Counted from the stretch's first letter, positions 15,708-26,500 are shown. The stretch is DNA of 44,300 nucleotides from Pseudomonadota bacterium (GCA_021822115.1 JAJZSA010000013.1:1-44300), one strand, 5' to 3'. Program-made: numbers and translations. Notes: generated by a model not told the origin, from the letters alone.

Positions 15708-18023
15708 CTACTTGCCGATGCTGATCGACGACACAGGCAAACTGCTCACCGGCAACACCCGCCCTGCCGCATCAGAGAAGTTTGCAGCCCCCACACGCAG
15801 CTGCAGCTGCCCGGATGCAGAATCCAGCGGCTGGAAGGTCACGCTGGCGAGAATGCCGTCGCCTTGCACATTGCCCTTGCGCGTCACGCCAAGATTGATG
15901 CGGCCGCTCTTGTCCTGCACTTGCTGCATGAACTGGGTCTTGCCGTCCGGTTTGCTGAGTAAGTCGCCCTCGGTCACGTTCAGCACCTTGAGTTTGGCTG
16001 CGTCGTAAGACAGATCGACCAGCGCATTCTGCAAGCCCGAGGCGTGCAGTTTGATCTGCACGGTGAACGGTGTGCCGACCTTGACCTGGCTCGGACCATC
16101 CAAAGACATGGCAACGCTGCCGACAATCGGCAAGGCCGGTGCGTCAGCGACTGGCTTGATCGTATCCACTGGCAATGCCACATTGGCTCCTGCGACAGGA
16201 CCTACCTCCTGAGGGGCAGGTATTCCAACTACTTGCTCACTGCTACCCGCACCGACCTGGTTGATCTCCATGCGCTCCAGGCTCAGCATGGCACTCGTTC
16301 CTGATGGGAACGCTTCAACAGGCGATGCCGGTCGAACGATATTGCGCACGACATGCGGGGTGATCAGCAGCACGACCTCGGTTTTGGATGAATTGTCAGA
16401 GCGACTGGAGAACAACCGGCCCACGATAGGCAGCTGGCTGAGCACTGGGATGCCGTTGCCGGATTTGCGGTCTTCCTTGTTGATCAGGCCTGCCAGTATC
16501 TGCGTCTCGCCATCTTTCAGGCGCAACACGGTATTGGCATTGCGCGTACCGATCTGGTAGGTGAGCGATCCATTGGTGTTCTGGATCTGCTTGGCGATAT
16601 TGCTCACTTCAAGGCCGACCTTGATGCCGACTTCGTTGTCCAGATAGATGGTCGGCTCCACATCCAGTTTCAAGCCCACATCCAGATAGGTGATGCTTTC
16701 CGCGACCAGGCCGGTTGCGGTGGTTGTGTTGGTGATGACCGGCACCTTATCGCCGATGTGTATGTTGGCCTTTTCCCGGTTCTTGACGCGTATCCTGGGA
16801 TTGGCCAACAGGTTGGTGTCGCCGTCCTGATGCAGCATATTGACGACCAAGGCCGGATCGGTGATGGATACTTTGACCAACCCTGCATTCCGGTTCAGCA
16901 ATTCAGGTAGCGTGACCGATCCCGATTTTCCGTCAGCCCCCATCACGCTATAGCCGATCTGACTGGGATACTGGATGCCGATGGTGTCCAGCAGATTCGA
17001 ACCCACCTCCAGCACTTCCACTTCAAGCATTACTTCCGGCTCGGCGATGTCTTGGGCGGTAATGAGACGCTCCGCCACGCGGATCACGTCTGCCGTATCG
17101 CGCATCACGATCATGTTGAGCTTGTCGTCCACATAGATGTCTTTAGGCTTGAGCATGCCTTTGAGCGTCGCCGCAACATCCTTGGCACTGGCATTGGTCA
17201 AATAGAAGTTCTTGATCTGCAGTTCCTGAAAGTCGCGCAGTTTGTCCGGTGTGTTCGGATAGATGAACAGCGTATTCGGGCTGAGCACGCTTTCCTTCAA
17301 CTGGTTGGTGACCAGTATGAAACGGATAACATCCTCGATACGCGCATCTCGCACCAGCAGGTTCGTGCGCAGATCGGCTCGCACATCCTTGTCGAACAGG
17401 AAGTTGACCCCGGCCACCTTGGAGATCGATTCGAACACCGCCTTGATCGGCGCATCCTTAAACTCGATGGTGATGGGGCGTGAGAGCTTTGATTTGAAGA
17501 GCGTCCCGGACTGATTGTTGACCGCAATGTTGGCTTCGATCTCGCGCTTCAGTTTCAGCGCATACGGGTGCGATGGTGCATCCGCCAACACAGCGCGTAC
17601 ATGCTTCGCAGCTGCGACAACCTCGCCCTTGTCGAACTGTGCTTGCGCCTCATTCAGCAGCGCCATCTGCTTTTCTTCGCCCGCCAGCGAACTCAGGCCG
17701 ACCTTTGCTCGCGGATTGTCCGGAGAAAGATTCAGGATGCGCTTGTAGTATTGCGCTGCCGCCTGCCAATCCTGAGCACTCTTGGCTTGTTCCGCCTGCG
17801 ACAGCCATTGGTAGATCACCGCCTCGCGTCGCTTGAAATATTGGGAGCGGTATTCGCTATTGCCCGGATCGAGCTGATAGGCTTTGTCCATCTGCGCCAG
17901 ACCATCCTCGATCTGGCCTTGCTCATACATCTTCACGCCATCGTCAAATGCCTGTTGCGCAGCGCAGCCCGACAGCAACAGACATATCCCGGCAACAATG
18001 AACAGTTGTTTATTGAATATCAC
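15708..18023 (-). CDS. gspD: GspD-type secretin lipoprotein with C-terminal cohesin domain
   Basis: This forms the outer-membrane pore of the T2SS. It begins with a lipoprotein signal (LLLSGC, Cys near residue 20), then TPR-like helices (about 25-160), an STN/N0 domain (about 180-260), N-domains, and the secretin core with the signature VPVLSQLPIVGRLF-like stretch near residue 535 (here IPVLSQLPIVGRLFSS). After a Pro/Val-rich linker, residues from about 640 to 771 form a cohesin-like beta domain (GTPFTVQIKL, VDLSYDAAKLKV, GDGILASVTFQ). Cohesins bind dockerins, but no dockerin repeat is seen in the window. The lipoprotein start and TPR part suggest that it reaches the outer membrane without a separate pilotin. 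Its MSHA/PilQ-like plan differs from classical GspD. Confidence 0.9.
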   Translation of the reverse strand: MIFNKQLFIVAGICLLLSGCAAQQAFDDGVKMYEQGQIEDGLAQMDKAYQLDPGNSEYRSQYFKRREAVIYQWLSQAEQAKSAQDWQAAAQYYKRILNLSPDNPRAKVGLSSLAGEEKQMALLNEAQAQFDKGEVVAAAKHVRAVLADAPSHPYALKLKREIEANIAVNNQSGTLFKSKLSRPITIEFKDAPIKAVFESISKVAGVNFLFDKDVRADLRTNLLVRDARIEDVIRFILVTNQLKESVLSPNTLFIYPNTPDKLRDFQELQIKNFYLTNASAKDVAATLKGMLKPKDIYVDDKLNMIVMRDTADVIRVAERLITAQDIAEPEVMLEVEVLEVGSNLLDTIGIQYPSQIGYSVMGADGKSGSVTLPELLNRNAGLVKVSITDPALVVNMLHQDGDTNLLANPRIRVKNREKANIHIGDKVPVITNTTTATGLVAESITYLDVGLKLDVEPTIYLDNEVGIKVGLEVSNIAKQIQNTNGSLTYQIGTRNANTVLRLKDGETQILAGLINKEDRKSGNGIPVLSQLPIVGRLFSSRSDNSSKTEVVLLITPHVVRNIVRPASPVEAFPSGTSAMLSLERMEINQVGAGSSEQVVGIPAPQEVGPVAGANVALPVDTIKPVADAPALPIVGSVAMSLDGPSQVKVGTPFTVQIKLHASGLQNALVDLSYDAAKLKVLNVTEGDLLSKPDGKTQFMQQVQDKSGRINLGVTRKGNVQGDGILASVTFQPLDSASGQLQLRVGAANFSDAAGRVLPVSSLPVSSISIGK

Positions 18024-18045
18024 GTGACAGGCTACTTTCAGAGAT

Positions 18046-18642
18046 TCATTGAGAAATAAAACCCGGCTGCATCACAGCCTTGAGCTCGGCAGCGCTGATC
18101 AAGCCATTGGCTGCCTGTGTCGAGTTGAAGACCAGCGTCTGCTCAGTGCTCGTCGGCAGATGCGTCAACACGGCTTCGCTTTCAGAGATCTTTTCGACAC
18201 GGTATGTATCTTCCACCACGTCATGTACCTTAACGGTGTATTGAATGCCGACATTGGAGATGAACAACGTCATCTCGTTACCATCCAGCATGCGGCCGAT
18301 GAAGGTGAATGGAAGCGGTGGTGCTATCGGCTGTGGCGGTTGAACGGGGACGGTTTCTACAACTGGCGCTGCCGCTACGGGCGGCGGCGGTGCATACCAT
18401 GATCGGGATTCGAACAGTCCGGAGGAGACGACTTCCTTGGGCAGGGGGCGCTTGATGGTGGACAGATCGAAATGCGTTTCGGAGGATTGCTGTGCGGCAG
18501 TATTCCGCTCGCCTTGTGCATGAGACTTGGTGACCGCACCAACCACCTCGCCATCCAAAGCTTGCTGATCTGCAGCCGTCATGGCCAAGGTTGTCCCGAG
18601 CGAGACAGTCAGCAGGATCAGTAGGCTTGCTTTGATGTGCAA
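18046..18642 (-). CDS. GspC/PilP-like periplasmic link protein
   Basis: The 198-residue protein has an N-terminal hydrophobic segment (about residues 5-24), a disordered linker rich in Pro and Ala, and a small beta domain (PFTFIGRMLDGNEMTLFI to about residue 170) that matches the HR domain of GspC and the PilP domain. These proteins connect the inner-membrane platform to the secretin. The start is TTG at 18642, with GGAG six bases upstream; no better start is near. It lies 60 bases after the probable immunity gene and 22 bases before gspD, the usual C-D order. Confidence 0.78.
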   Translation of the reverse strand: MHIKASLLILLTVSLGTTLAMTAADQQALDGEVVGAVTKSHAQGERNTAAQQSSETHFDLSTIKRPLPKEVVSSGLFESRSWYAPPPPVAAAPVVETVPVQPPQPIAPPLPFTFIGRMLDGNEMTLFISNVGIQYTVKVHDVVEDTYRVEKISESEAVLTHLPTSTEQTLVFNSTQAANGLISAAELKAVMQPGFISQ

Positions 18643-18702
18643 TGGGGGCTCCGTCGAGGCGAGTGTATCAGTTAGGTGTGAAATCGTGAAAAGTAGATGC
18701 CA

Positions 18703-19257
18703 TTACGGTGCTTTGCGAAATTCTTTTGGTGACAATTGTTTTAATCTCACTTCCCCGTTTATAGCTGTTTCATTATCAAGTGTCGACTTAATATTCTCCC
18801 AGCCAAATTTTATTTGGCGAATGACTATTGCTTGGTCTGGCAAAGTAAATGTACTCATTGCTTGTTCAATAACTATTGGATTCCTTAAATATATTTCACT
18901 TAAATAATCCGCGATATTTTCATCCGCGGAATTCTCATAAGAGACTACTACTTCTAAAAATACTTTAGCTAGCTCATGGTCATTTCTTGAGGAGAGGATT
19001 TCTAGCACCCGTGTCTCACATGAAGCAATTTCATTTTCAATAAAGCTTTCGCTTCTTTGACGCAATTGAGCGTATGCAGCATGGTTGTCTTGGCTCAACG
19101 ATTTTTTGAAGCGCTCGTTTATTTTCACGCCTTCTCTTAATATATTTATCAGTTCTTTCGATGTGCTATTTTCTGAACAGGGAACATTTACCTCCATACC
19201 TACCGAAAATGTTCCATAAATCATCAATAGCGCAAAGATCAAAATTTTGTTCTTCAT
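18703..19257 (-). CDS. Exported protein, probable immunity protein of the transpeptidase-like Rhs tip
   Basis: The 184-residue protein starts with a Sec signal peptide (MKNKILIFALLMIYGTFSVG). The mature part is helical and has two Cys that could pair. I do not recognise its family. It begins five bases after the stop of the Rhs tip gene and is distinctly more AT-rich than the flanking T2SS genes, as is common for immunity genes that are exchanged together with tips. Periplasmic location fits a toxin with a cell-wall enzyme motif. The role is inferred from position, export signal and base composition. Confidence 0.6.
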   Translation of the reverse strand: MKNKILIFALLMIYGTFSVGMEVNVPCSENSTSKELINILREGVKINERFKKSLSQDNHAAYAQLRQRSESFIENEIASCETRVLEILSSRNDHELAKVFLEVVVSYENSADENIADYLSEIYLRNPIVIEQAMSTFTLPDQAIVIRQIKFGWENIKSTLDNETAINGEVRLKQLSPKEFRKAP

Positions 19258-19262
19258 GATGG

Positions 19263-22200
19263 TTAATGAATAGGAATCGTTGTAACAATCAGAGGAATTG
19301 ATTTATTGCCTGACTGACTAAAATAATCCTTTAGTGCATCGTAAACTTTTGCCTGGTTACTGCAATTCACTCCGATACACCCTTGTGTTCCAGCTGTACC
19401 TCCATCAGGATGAATTCTCAACAAAGTTCGATCTGTTTCAAACATGGGATCTAGATTCAGACTCCACCCAGAACTATCGGAGCATTTCATTCCATTTTCT
19501 TTTCTTGGAGTTCTCAAATAACTTCCTTTATAAGCTCCGCTTGGCAAGGTCCCTAGGCCCCAAGGCCCTGATGTTGCCGGCACACTCCACTCAACAGTAA
19601 AGTTATCGTAGCCAATTAACTTTTTCCCATCAAACAATAAGCGATCAAGCAATCCGAGTGGATCAATATAACTCAACGGATTATCCCCCACATACCCATA
19701 GGTATTCACTCCACCCAAGAGCCCGATCGGATCACTCTCAATATACCTTCCGATCGCCCGATCATAATCCCGATTCACGTTGTAGTTGGTATTCGTCTCC
19801 TTATCCGCATACTGCCCTGGGAAGCGCAACGGGAAGCTGAACTGCCCTGCCCCGTTCGGATTCTCGTTCGCAGCATTGTTCCCGAACGGATCGCTGTTAT
19901 CCCACAACCAAACCGTATTGCCGTTCACATCCGTGATCTCTCTCGGTGTGTCCAGATGGTCCGTATGGATGTAGTACACCTGTGCCACACCGGTCTTCAC
20001 GGTCACACCGACCGCAGCCGAAGTGGTGATGGCGTTCAGCGTGTCCGTGGCAACGGCACTCAGGGTGTAGCTGCCCACAGGTACGTTGCTCCAGGTGGTC
20101 GAGTACGGTACCTGAGTGGCGGTGCCGATCAGCGTGCTGGCGTTGCTCGCATTGTCGATAGCATAGAAGTCTACTTTCGCCACTGTGCTGGTGGTGCTGA
20201 CCGCATCCGCCGTCAGCGTGAAGCTGCCGGGCACAGTGGCCGTGGCACCGTTGGTCGGGCTGGTGAGGCTGACCGCAGGCGGGACGTTGGCGATGGCGTT
20301 GACGGTCACTGTTGCCGAGGTGGTGGCAATGCCCAGTGCGTCAGTCGCGATTGCGCTCAGGGTGAAGTTACCCACCGGCACATTGTTCCAGGTGACGCTG
20401 TACGGTGCAGCAGTCGCTGTTCCCAGCAATAGGTTTGTCGTGCCGTCGTTGGCGTAGAACTCCACTTTAGCGATGGTGCTGGTGACGCTACTTGCCTCTG
20501 CCGTCAGCGTGTAGCTGTTCGGCGAGGTGATCTGGGTGCCATTTGTCGGGCCAGTCAGCGTCACGCTCGGGGCTTGATCGGAGATGACGCTGATTGCCGC
20601 CGAAGTCGTCGTCGTCCCCCAAGCGCTGGTCGCTACTGCCGTGAGGCTGTAGCTGCCCGCTGCCACGTTAGTCCAATTGAGGCTGTAGACACCGGCTGTC
20701 CCTGTGGTCGCTGTGCCGATCAGTGTGCTGGTATTTGTCGCAGCATCAGCTGCGTAGAAGTCCACCTTGATGATGCTGCTGGTGGTGCTCGATGCATTGG
20801 CCGTGAGGGTGAAGCTGCCCGGTGCGACCGATACCGAATTGGGCGCAGGACTGGTGAGGCTCACAGTAGGGATGGCATCGGCTGTGACACTCACGGCTGC
20901 CGAGGTCGTCGTCGCACCGTAGTTGTCCGAGGCAATGGCGGTGATGCTGTAGCTGCCCGCCGCGACGTTGCTCCAGTTGAAGGTGTACGGTGCCTGGGTG
21001 ACGGTACCGACCAAGGTGTTGGTCGTGCCGTCGTTGGCATAGAACTCCACTTTGGTGATGCTGCCATCTGTGTCTGTGGCATTCGCACTCAGACTGAAGC
21101 TGCCGGGTGCGATTGATACTGCATTCGCAGCCGGACTGGTGAGACTGATCGTGGGCGCTGCGTTGGCGATAAGGGTAATGGGGGCGGAGGTAGTGGTCGC
21201 ACCATTACCATCAGTCGCAACAGCAGTGATCGTGTAGCTGCCCGATGGAACATTAGTCCATGCGTAGCTATACGGTGCTGCGGTCGCGGTGCCGATCAAT
21301 GTCGTGCCGTTGTAGAAGTCAACTTGGGCGATGCTGCCTGCTGAGCTGGCATTGGCCGTCAGGGTGAAGCTCGCCGGTGCTGTCGCTACGGTGTTGTTGG
21401 CAGGCGCAGTGAGGCTCACGGTCGGTGGTGAGATCACATTGATTGCTGTAGCCGTCGAGGTGGTCGCTGCTCCCAGATTGTCCGTGGCGATGGCGGTCAG
21501 GCTGTAATTGCCTGCGGGCGCTGCATTCCAGTTGATGCTGTAGCTCCCTGCTGTGCCTGTCGTAGAAGTGCCGATCAGGGTGTTGGTGGTACCGTCGTTT
21601 GCATAGAACTCGACCTTGGCGATGCTGCCGTCTGTGTCAGTCGGATTGGCACTGACGGTGATGTTCGCAGGGGTGGTGTAGCTGCTGCTGGTTGTCGGGG
21701 CGGTGAGGCTGACCATCGGTATGGCATTAGAGATGACCACGACGGTAGCCGAGGTGGTGCTGCCATTTAGATTGTCGGTGGCGATTGCACTCAGACTGTG
21801 GGAACCGGCGGGAACATTCGTCCAAGCGAAGGTATACGGTGCTGCTGCGGCAGTGCCGATCAGGATGCCGTCTGCATAGAAGTCGACCTTGGTAATGCTG
21901 CCGTCGCTGTCGGCGGCATTCGCAGTCAGTGTGAAGCTGCCCGGGGCAACTGACACGGTGTTCGCTATCGGGCTGGTCAGGCTGACGCCAGGCAACTGGT
22001 TCGAGATAACCGCAACCAGGGTCGAAGTCGTCGTCGCGCCGTAGTTGTCCGTGGCAATGGCGGTGATGCTGTAGCTGCCTGCTGCTACGTTCGTCCAATT
22101 GAAGCTATATGGTGCGGCTGTCGCGGTGCCGATCAGAGTTGTACCGTTGTAGAACTCCACCTTGGCTATCGTGCCGTCTGCATCGGCCGCGTTGGCCGTG

Positions 22201-23537
22201 AGCGTGAAGCTTGCAGGTGCAGTCAGAACACTGTTGGCAGCCGGACTGGTGAGGCTGACCGTGGGCGCTGCGTTAGCAACAAGCGTGATAGGAGCGGAGG
22301 TAGTGGTCGCACCATTACCATCAGTCGCCGCAGCGCTAATGCTGTAGCTGCCTGCCGCAACGTTCGTCCAGTTGAAGCTGTACGGCGCTGCGGTCGCGGT
22401 GCCGATCAAGATTGTGCCGTTATAGAAGTCAACTTGGGCGATGCTGCCCGCTGAGCTGGCATTGGCCGTCAGGGTGATGCTCGCCGGTGCTGTCGCTACG
22501 GTGTTGTTGGCAGGCGCAGTGAGGCTCACGATCGGTGGTGCGATCACATTGATTGCTGTAGCCGTCGAGGTGGTCGCTGCTCCCAGATTGTCCGTGGCAA
22601 TGGCGGTCAGGCTATGACTGCCGATGCTGATGTTATTCCAGCTAAAGTTGTACGGGGCGGTGGTGCTGCTGCCCAGCAAACTGCCATCTGCATAGAAATC
22701 CACTTGGGTGATTGTGCCGTCACTGTCAGCGGCGCTTGCTGCAAGAATGAGATTCGTTGGTGCAGTCAGAACACTGTTGGCAGCCGGACTGGTAAGACTA
22801 ACGGTTGGAGCCTGATTGGCGTTCACGGTAACGGTTGCCGCACTTGTGGTGGTTTGCGCGCCACGGTCGTCCGTGGCTTTGGCAGTCAGGCTGTAGCTGC
22901 CGACGGCAACGTTGCTCCAACTGAAGCTGTATGGTGCACTGGTGGCGCTACCCAGCAAGATGGTGCCATTATAAAACTCGACCTTGGTGATGGTTCCGTC
23001 GGCATCGCTGGCATTGGCAGTCAGAGTGAAAGCGGCTGGTGCAATGGCGGAGCTGCCAGAGGCTGGACTAACGAGGGTGACGCTCGGCGCCTGATTCGCC
23101 ACGAGTGTGACAGTGATACTCGCCGAGGTGGTGCTCTGATCGTGGTCGCTCTTGGCCCTTGCATGCAGGGTATAGGTTCCTGTCGCAGGCGGGGTGTAGT
23201 TGAATTGATAGGGCGCGCTTAAGTCTTCACCTACTTCCACACCATTCACAAAGAATTCAACTTTGTCTATGTGTGCATCCGAATTCCCTGCATATGCATT
23301 CGCCTGCATGGTGATACTTGCCGGGAAGATGTAGGTACTATTGGCCGTTGGCGATGTGAGGCTAACGGTGGGCGGCGCTTCTACGTCGGCGACAGCTTCA
23401 ATATTGAAACCAAATCCCAATAGCATCAGGGCGGCTGCGCCTAGTTTCTTAAGTGTATCCATGATCTGCCCTGCTTCGCGGTTCGCTTGTCCGGATTGTT
23501 GGTTACGGGTCGTGTTGGTCATGTCGGCTGCCCTCAT
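19263..23537 (-). CDS. Second half of a split Rhs: signal peptide, 12 Ig-like domains, Rhs core, L,D-transpeptidase-like tip
   Basis: The longest frame (1424 residues) overlaps the stop of the upstream rhs gene by ATGA. An internal ATG at 23462 (residue 26) gives a clean signal peptide, MDTLKKLGAAALMLLG to EAVA. Residues about 52-1180 are twelve Ig-like repeats of about 90 residues (pattern VSLTSP, TLTANA, KVEFYNG, GSYSLTAIATDN). The Rhs C-terminal core follows (YYIHTDHLDTPREITD, FPGQYADKETN, RYIESDPIGL, IDPLGL). The last 130 residues are the tip, with IHPDGG at His1376 and QGCIGV at Cys1387, the His/Cys pattern of YkuD/DUF2778 L,D-transpeptidases, which act on peptidoglycan. The Ig block falls exactly where other Rhs proteins run on from VAV to YYIHTDHL. 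A probable immunity gene follows. Confidence 0.85.
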   Translation of the reverse strand: MRAADMTNTTRNQQSGQANREAGQIMDTLKKLGAAALMLLGFGFNIEAVADVEAPPTVSLTSPTANSTYIFPASITMQANAYAGNSDAHIDKVEFFVNGVEVGEDLSAPYQFNYTPPATGTYTLHARAKSDHDQSTTSASITVTLVANQAPSVTLVSPASGSSAIAPAAFTLTANASDADGTITKVEFYNGTILLGSATSAPYSFSWSNVAVGSYSLTAKATDDRGAQTTTSAATVTVNANQAPTVSLTSPAANSVLTAPTNLILAASAADSDGTITQVDFYADGSLLGSSTTAPYNFSWNNISIGSHSLTAIATDNLGAATTSTATAINVIAPPIVSLTAPANNTVATAPASITLTANASSAGSIAQVDFYNGTILIGTATAAPYSFNWTNVAAGSYSISAAATDGNGATTTSAPITLVANAAPTVSLTSPAANSVLTAPASFTLTANAADADGTIAKVEFYNGTTLIGTATAAPYSFNWTNVAAGSYSITAIATDNYGATTTSTLVAVISNQLPGVSLTSPIANTVSVAPGSFTLTANAADSDGSITKVDFYADGILIGTAAAAPYTFAWTNVPAGSHSLSAIATDNLNGSTTSATVVVISNAIPMVSLTAPTTSSSYTTPANITVSANPTDTDGSIAKVEFYANDGTTNTLIGTSTTGTAGSYSINWNAAPAGNYSLTAIATDNLGAATTSTATAINVISPPTVSLTAPANNTVATAPASFTLTANASSAGSIAQVDFYNGTTLIGTATAAPYSYAWTNVPSGSYTITAVATDGNGATTTSAPITLIANAAPTISLTSPAANAVSIAPGSFSLSANATDTDGSITKVEFYANDGTTNTLVGTVTQAPYTFNWSNVAAGSYSITAIASDNYGATTTSAAVSVTADAIPTVSLTSPAPNSVSVAPGSFTLTANASSTTSSIIKVDFYAADAATNTSTLIGTATTGTAGVYSLNWTNVAAGSYSLTAVATSAWGTTTTSAAISVISDQAPSVTLTGPTNGTQITSPNSYTLTAEASSVTSTIAKVEFYANDGTTNLLLGTATAAPYSVTWNNVPVGNFTLSAIATDALGIATTSATVTVNAIANVPPAVSLTSPTNGATATVPGSFTLTADAVSTTSTVAKVDFYAIDNASNASTLIGTATQVPYSTTWSNVPVGSYTLSAVATDTLNAITTSAAVGVTVKTGVAQVYYIHTDHLDTPREITDVNGNTVWLWDNSDPFGNNAANENPNGAGQFSFPLRFPGQYADKETNTNYNVNRDYDRAIGRYIESDPIGLLGGVNTYGYVGDNPLSYIDPLGLLDRLLFDGKKLIGYDNFTVEWSVPATSGPWGLGTLPSGAYKGSYLRTPRKENGMKCSDSSGWSLNLDPMFETDRTLLRIHPDGGTAGTQGCIGVNCSNQAKVYDALKDYFSQSGNKSIPLIVTTIPIH
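21140..22620. repeat. Higher-order DNA repeat inside the Ig-like block
   Basis: Neighbouring Ig units are diverged, but units four apart are much closer. About 180 bases near 21300-21490 and 22430-22600 are almost identical, including a stretch encoding SAGSIAQVDFYNGT and the flanking NVI-PP-VSLTAPANN. The spacing of about 1.1 kb equals four units, which indicates duplication of a four-unit block or later gene conversion. Such DNA lets the stalk length change by recombination. Confidence 0.7.
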
Positions 23538-26500
23538 TGCATCACCGCCACAGGCTGATCATTCAAGTAGATGTACTCCCGCGTGAACTGGTTGGTGTTT
23601 GTCGGACTCTCCCCGATCAGGTGACCCTGGCTGTCGTAGTGGTACGTCGTGTCCGTATTAGTTGAGGGCACTTGTTTGCGTGTTCTCAAGCCCAAGGCAT
23701 TCACTTCGTAGTTGACGACCCCCTGCGCCGTAGTGGCCTGAATCAGTCTGCCCCTCAGGTCGTAGCTGTACTGACGGGTGGCATCACTGGTGGTGGCTCC
23801 GTTCGCGTCATGCGTGAGGCTCTGGGTGGCCGTACCGGTCTGGATGCCGGTCAGACGGTTGCTGTCCGGGGCGTAGCCGTAGGTCGTGGCAGTCGTGCCC
23901 ACAATCTGACTGGTTCGGTTGCCGACGGTGTCATAGCCATAGCTCTGGTTGAGTGCACCCTGGGTGTAGCTATTCAAGCGGCTCATCGGGTCGTAGCCGT
24001 AGTTGGCGGTGTTGGCCAGGTTCTGCGGATCGGCGATGAAGCTGATCTGTGAGGCGGCGTCGTATCCGATGGACTGGAGTTTGCCGTTCAGACTGTAGCT
24101 GGCGATGCGGCCATCCTGATCCCGCTGCCGGGTGTAGGTCTGTACCGGTGTCGTGGTGCCATCTCCGTAGGTGAAGCTGTGTACCCCACCGAAGGGTTCG
24201 TACTGGATGTTGCTGGTGAGGATCCTGGTGATGCCCTTGTAGGTGGTGGCGATCTGGCTGATGCGACCCATGCCGTCGAAGCTGTAGTCCACGCTACGGC
24301 CTGAGGGGTAAGTGAGGCTGCTCAGGCGGCCTTGGGCATCGTAACCGTAGGCGGTGACGTAGGGCGTGGTGCCGGTGGCGGGCTGACGGGTGGCACTCAG
24401 GAGGCGGCCGTGCTGGTCGTAGGCGTAGTCGGTGGTGCCGGTACTGTCTACGATCTTCGTCAGGTGGCCGATGCCGTTGGTGCCCTGGTCGTAGGTATAG
24501 CTGACGCTCTGGCCGGCAGTTCCACCGGTATAGACGATGCCGGTGAGGCGGTTGAGTACGTCGTAGCTGTACGTTGCAACTTGGCCTTTGGCATCGGTAC
24601 GGGTCAGGACGTTGCCTGCGGCATCATAGGTATAAGCCGTGGCACCGGTGTCGGGGCTGCTCTGTTGGTTGAGGTTGCCGAGGCCATCACGACTATATTG
24701 GGTGGTGAGGTTTCTGGGATCGGTGACTTGGGTCAGTTGGTCTTGACCGTCGTAGCCGTACTGGATGATGCCGCCGTCGGCCTGGGTGCTACTGATCAGG
24801 CGGTTCAGGGTGTCGTAGCTGTTCGTGCTCTGACGGTTCAGGGGATCGGTGATACGGGTCAGGTTGCCGTTGGCGTCGTACTCATACACGGTGGTCTGGT
24901 TGACGGCGCCGATGTCTTTCCACAAGCGGTTCAGAGCGTCGAAGACTCGGCTGTGGCTCTGGATGACGGTGCCGGTGCTGTCGAAGGTTTCTTCTTTAGT
25001 GCGGTTACCGGCGTTGTCCAGGGTGTAGTGGATGCGGTTGCCGAGGTTGTCCGTGATGTCGGTCAGACGGTGGGCGGCATCGTAGGTGTAGATGTAGCTG
25101 CCGCCTGTGGGTAGCGTGACCTGAGTCAGGTTGCCAACGCCGTCGTAGCTGTAGCCAGTGGTCTCGCCGCCGGTGTTGCGGCTGGTCAATCGACCTCGGG
25201 CGTCATAGACGAGGTTGGTGATGAGGCCATTGGGATCGGTAAGGGTCCCTACTCTGCCGTTGGCGTCATATGCACTCAGTTGAGTGGTCTGGTTGAGAGC
25301 GTTGCTGACGCTTTGCAATTGGCCGCGGCAGCCCAAGGCTGAAGCACCCGCACAGGCGGCGTCCACTGCGTAATAGCTGTAGGTGCTAATGTCGGCAACG
25401 TCGGTGCGGGCTCCATCCACAGTCAACACTTGGCCCAGAGGACTGTAGGTGTAGCTGATGGTGCGGGCAGTACCGTTAGCTGCAGTGGCCTGCCCTGCGC
25501 CACCGGTGGCGTCACTGGTGGGTTGCACGGTCTTGCTCAGCAGGTTGCCTTGGGCGTCGTAGCTGTAGGTGGTGAGGCGTAAGGGTTCGGCAATCTGGGT
25601 CGGGAGTCTGTATGTAGCATCCCAAGTCGTGCTGGTCTTGCGTTCGGTGCTGCCTGCTGCAGGTACATAGGCCGCCAGGTCTACCGGACAGGCTACGCCT
25701 GCCGCTACGCCTTCCAGGCGAACCGTCTCAAGGTTCCTTGCAAGGTCGTACGCGTAGCAGGTCTTGTTGCCGTTGAAGTCCGTGCGCGAGGCTACGTTGC
25801 CGTTGCCGTCGTAGGTCACCGCACTACCCGATGCGCCACAACCACTGCCTCCAGGCTGGCTTTGTCCTGTGCTCTTAACGACACCTAAAACAGTGGTGAA
25901 ATTGTAGGTGCGGACACTACCCAACGCATCTGTCACGACAGTGGATGTGGGGTTGCCCGCAGCATCTGTGTTGTATACCAGACTGGCGGTGTCCGCACCA
26001 CCCGCGAGATATTCCGCAATGGCCCGCCCTGTATTGTCGTAAATATAGGTGGCAAACCTGCTACCGTTCTCGTCAGTAATTCCCGTAAGTAAATTAGCAT
26101 TATCAACGCCTGCGTCAGGCGTCGCCGAAACGTATGCAATCTCACCATAATGGTAGGTCTTGGTCTTACCGTCAGGGTAAGTAACGGATGTCAGGTTGCT
26201 GTCGCTATCGTAACCATATGTATACACCCCGCCCGCAGGGTCCGTCATGGTGATCAGCCGCGAAAGTCCGTCGTACGTAAACCCGAGGGAGCGACCTGCA
26301 TAGTCTGTTACTGCTATGACCAGTCCCGCAATACTAGCTATAGTTTTGGGCGTGGTTAGATCGCTGTAGGTAATGGTGGCCTTCAAGCCAAACCGGTCTT
26401 CTATTGAAACCAGTTGTCCTTTCAGGTCATACGTTTCCGAATATTGCCCGGCCGCCGGAGTGTAGCGCCAGCCCGTTTGAACGTTCGATGCATCCTTCAC

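Noticed and set aside
19980..23400. Regular repeats that might suggest a CRISPR array or satellite DNA
   Set aside because: The period is about 275 bases, the frame is open throughout and the units translate to Ig-like domains.
23530..23540. The rhs split as a sequencing frameshift
   Set aside because: No shift of one or two bases would join the halves: about 1190 residues of signal peptide and Ig-like domains lie between them, and the ATGA overlap is a normal gene junction.
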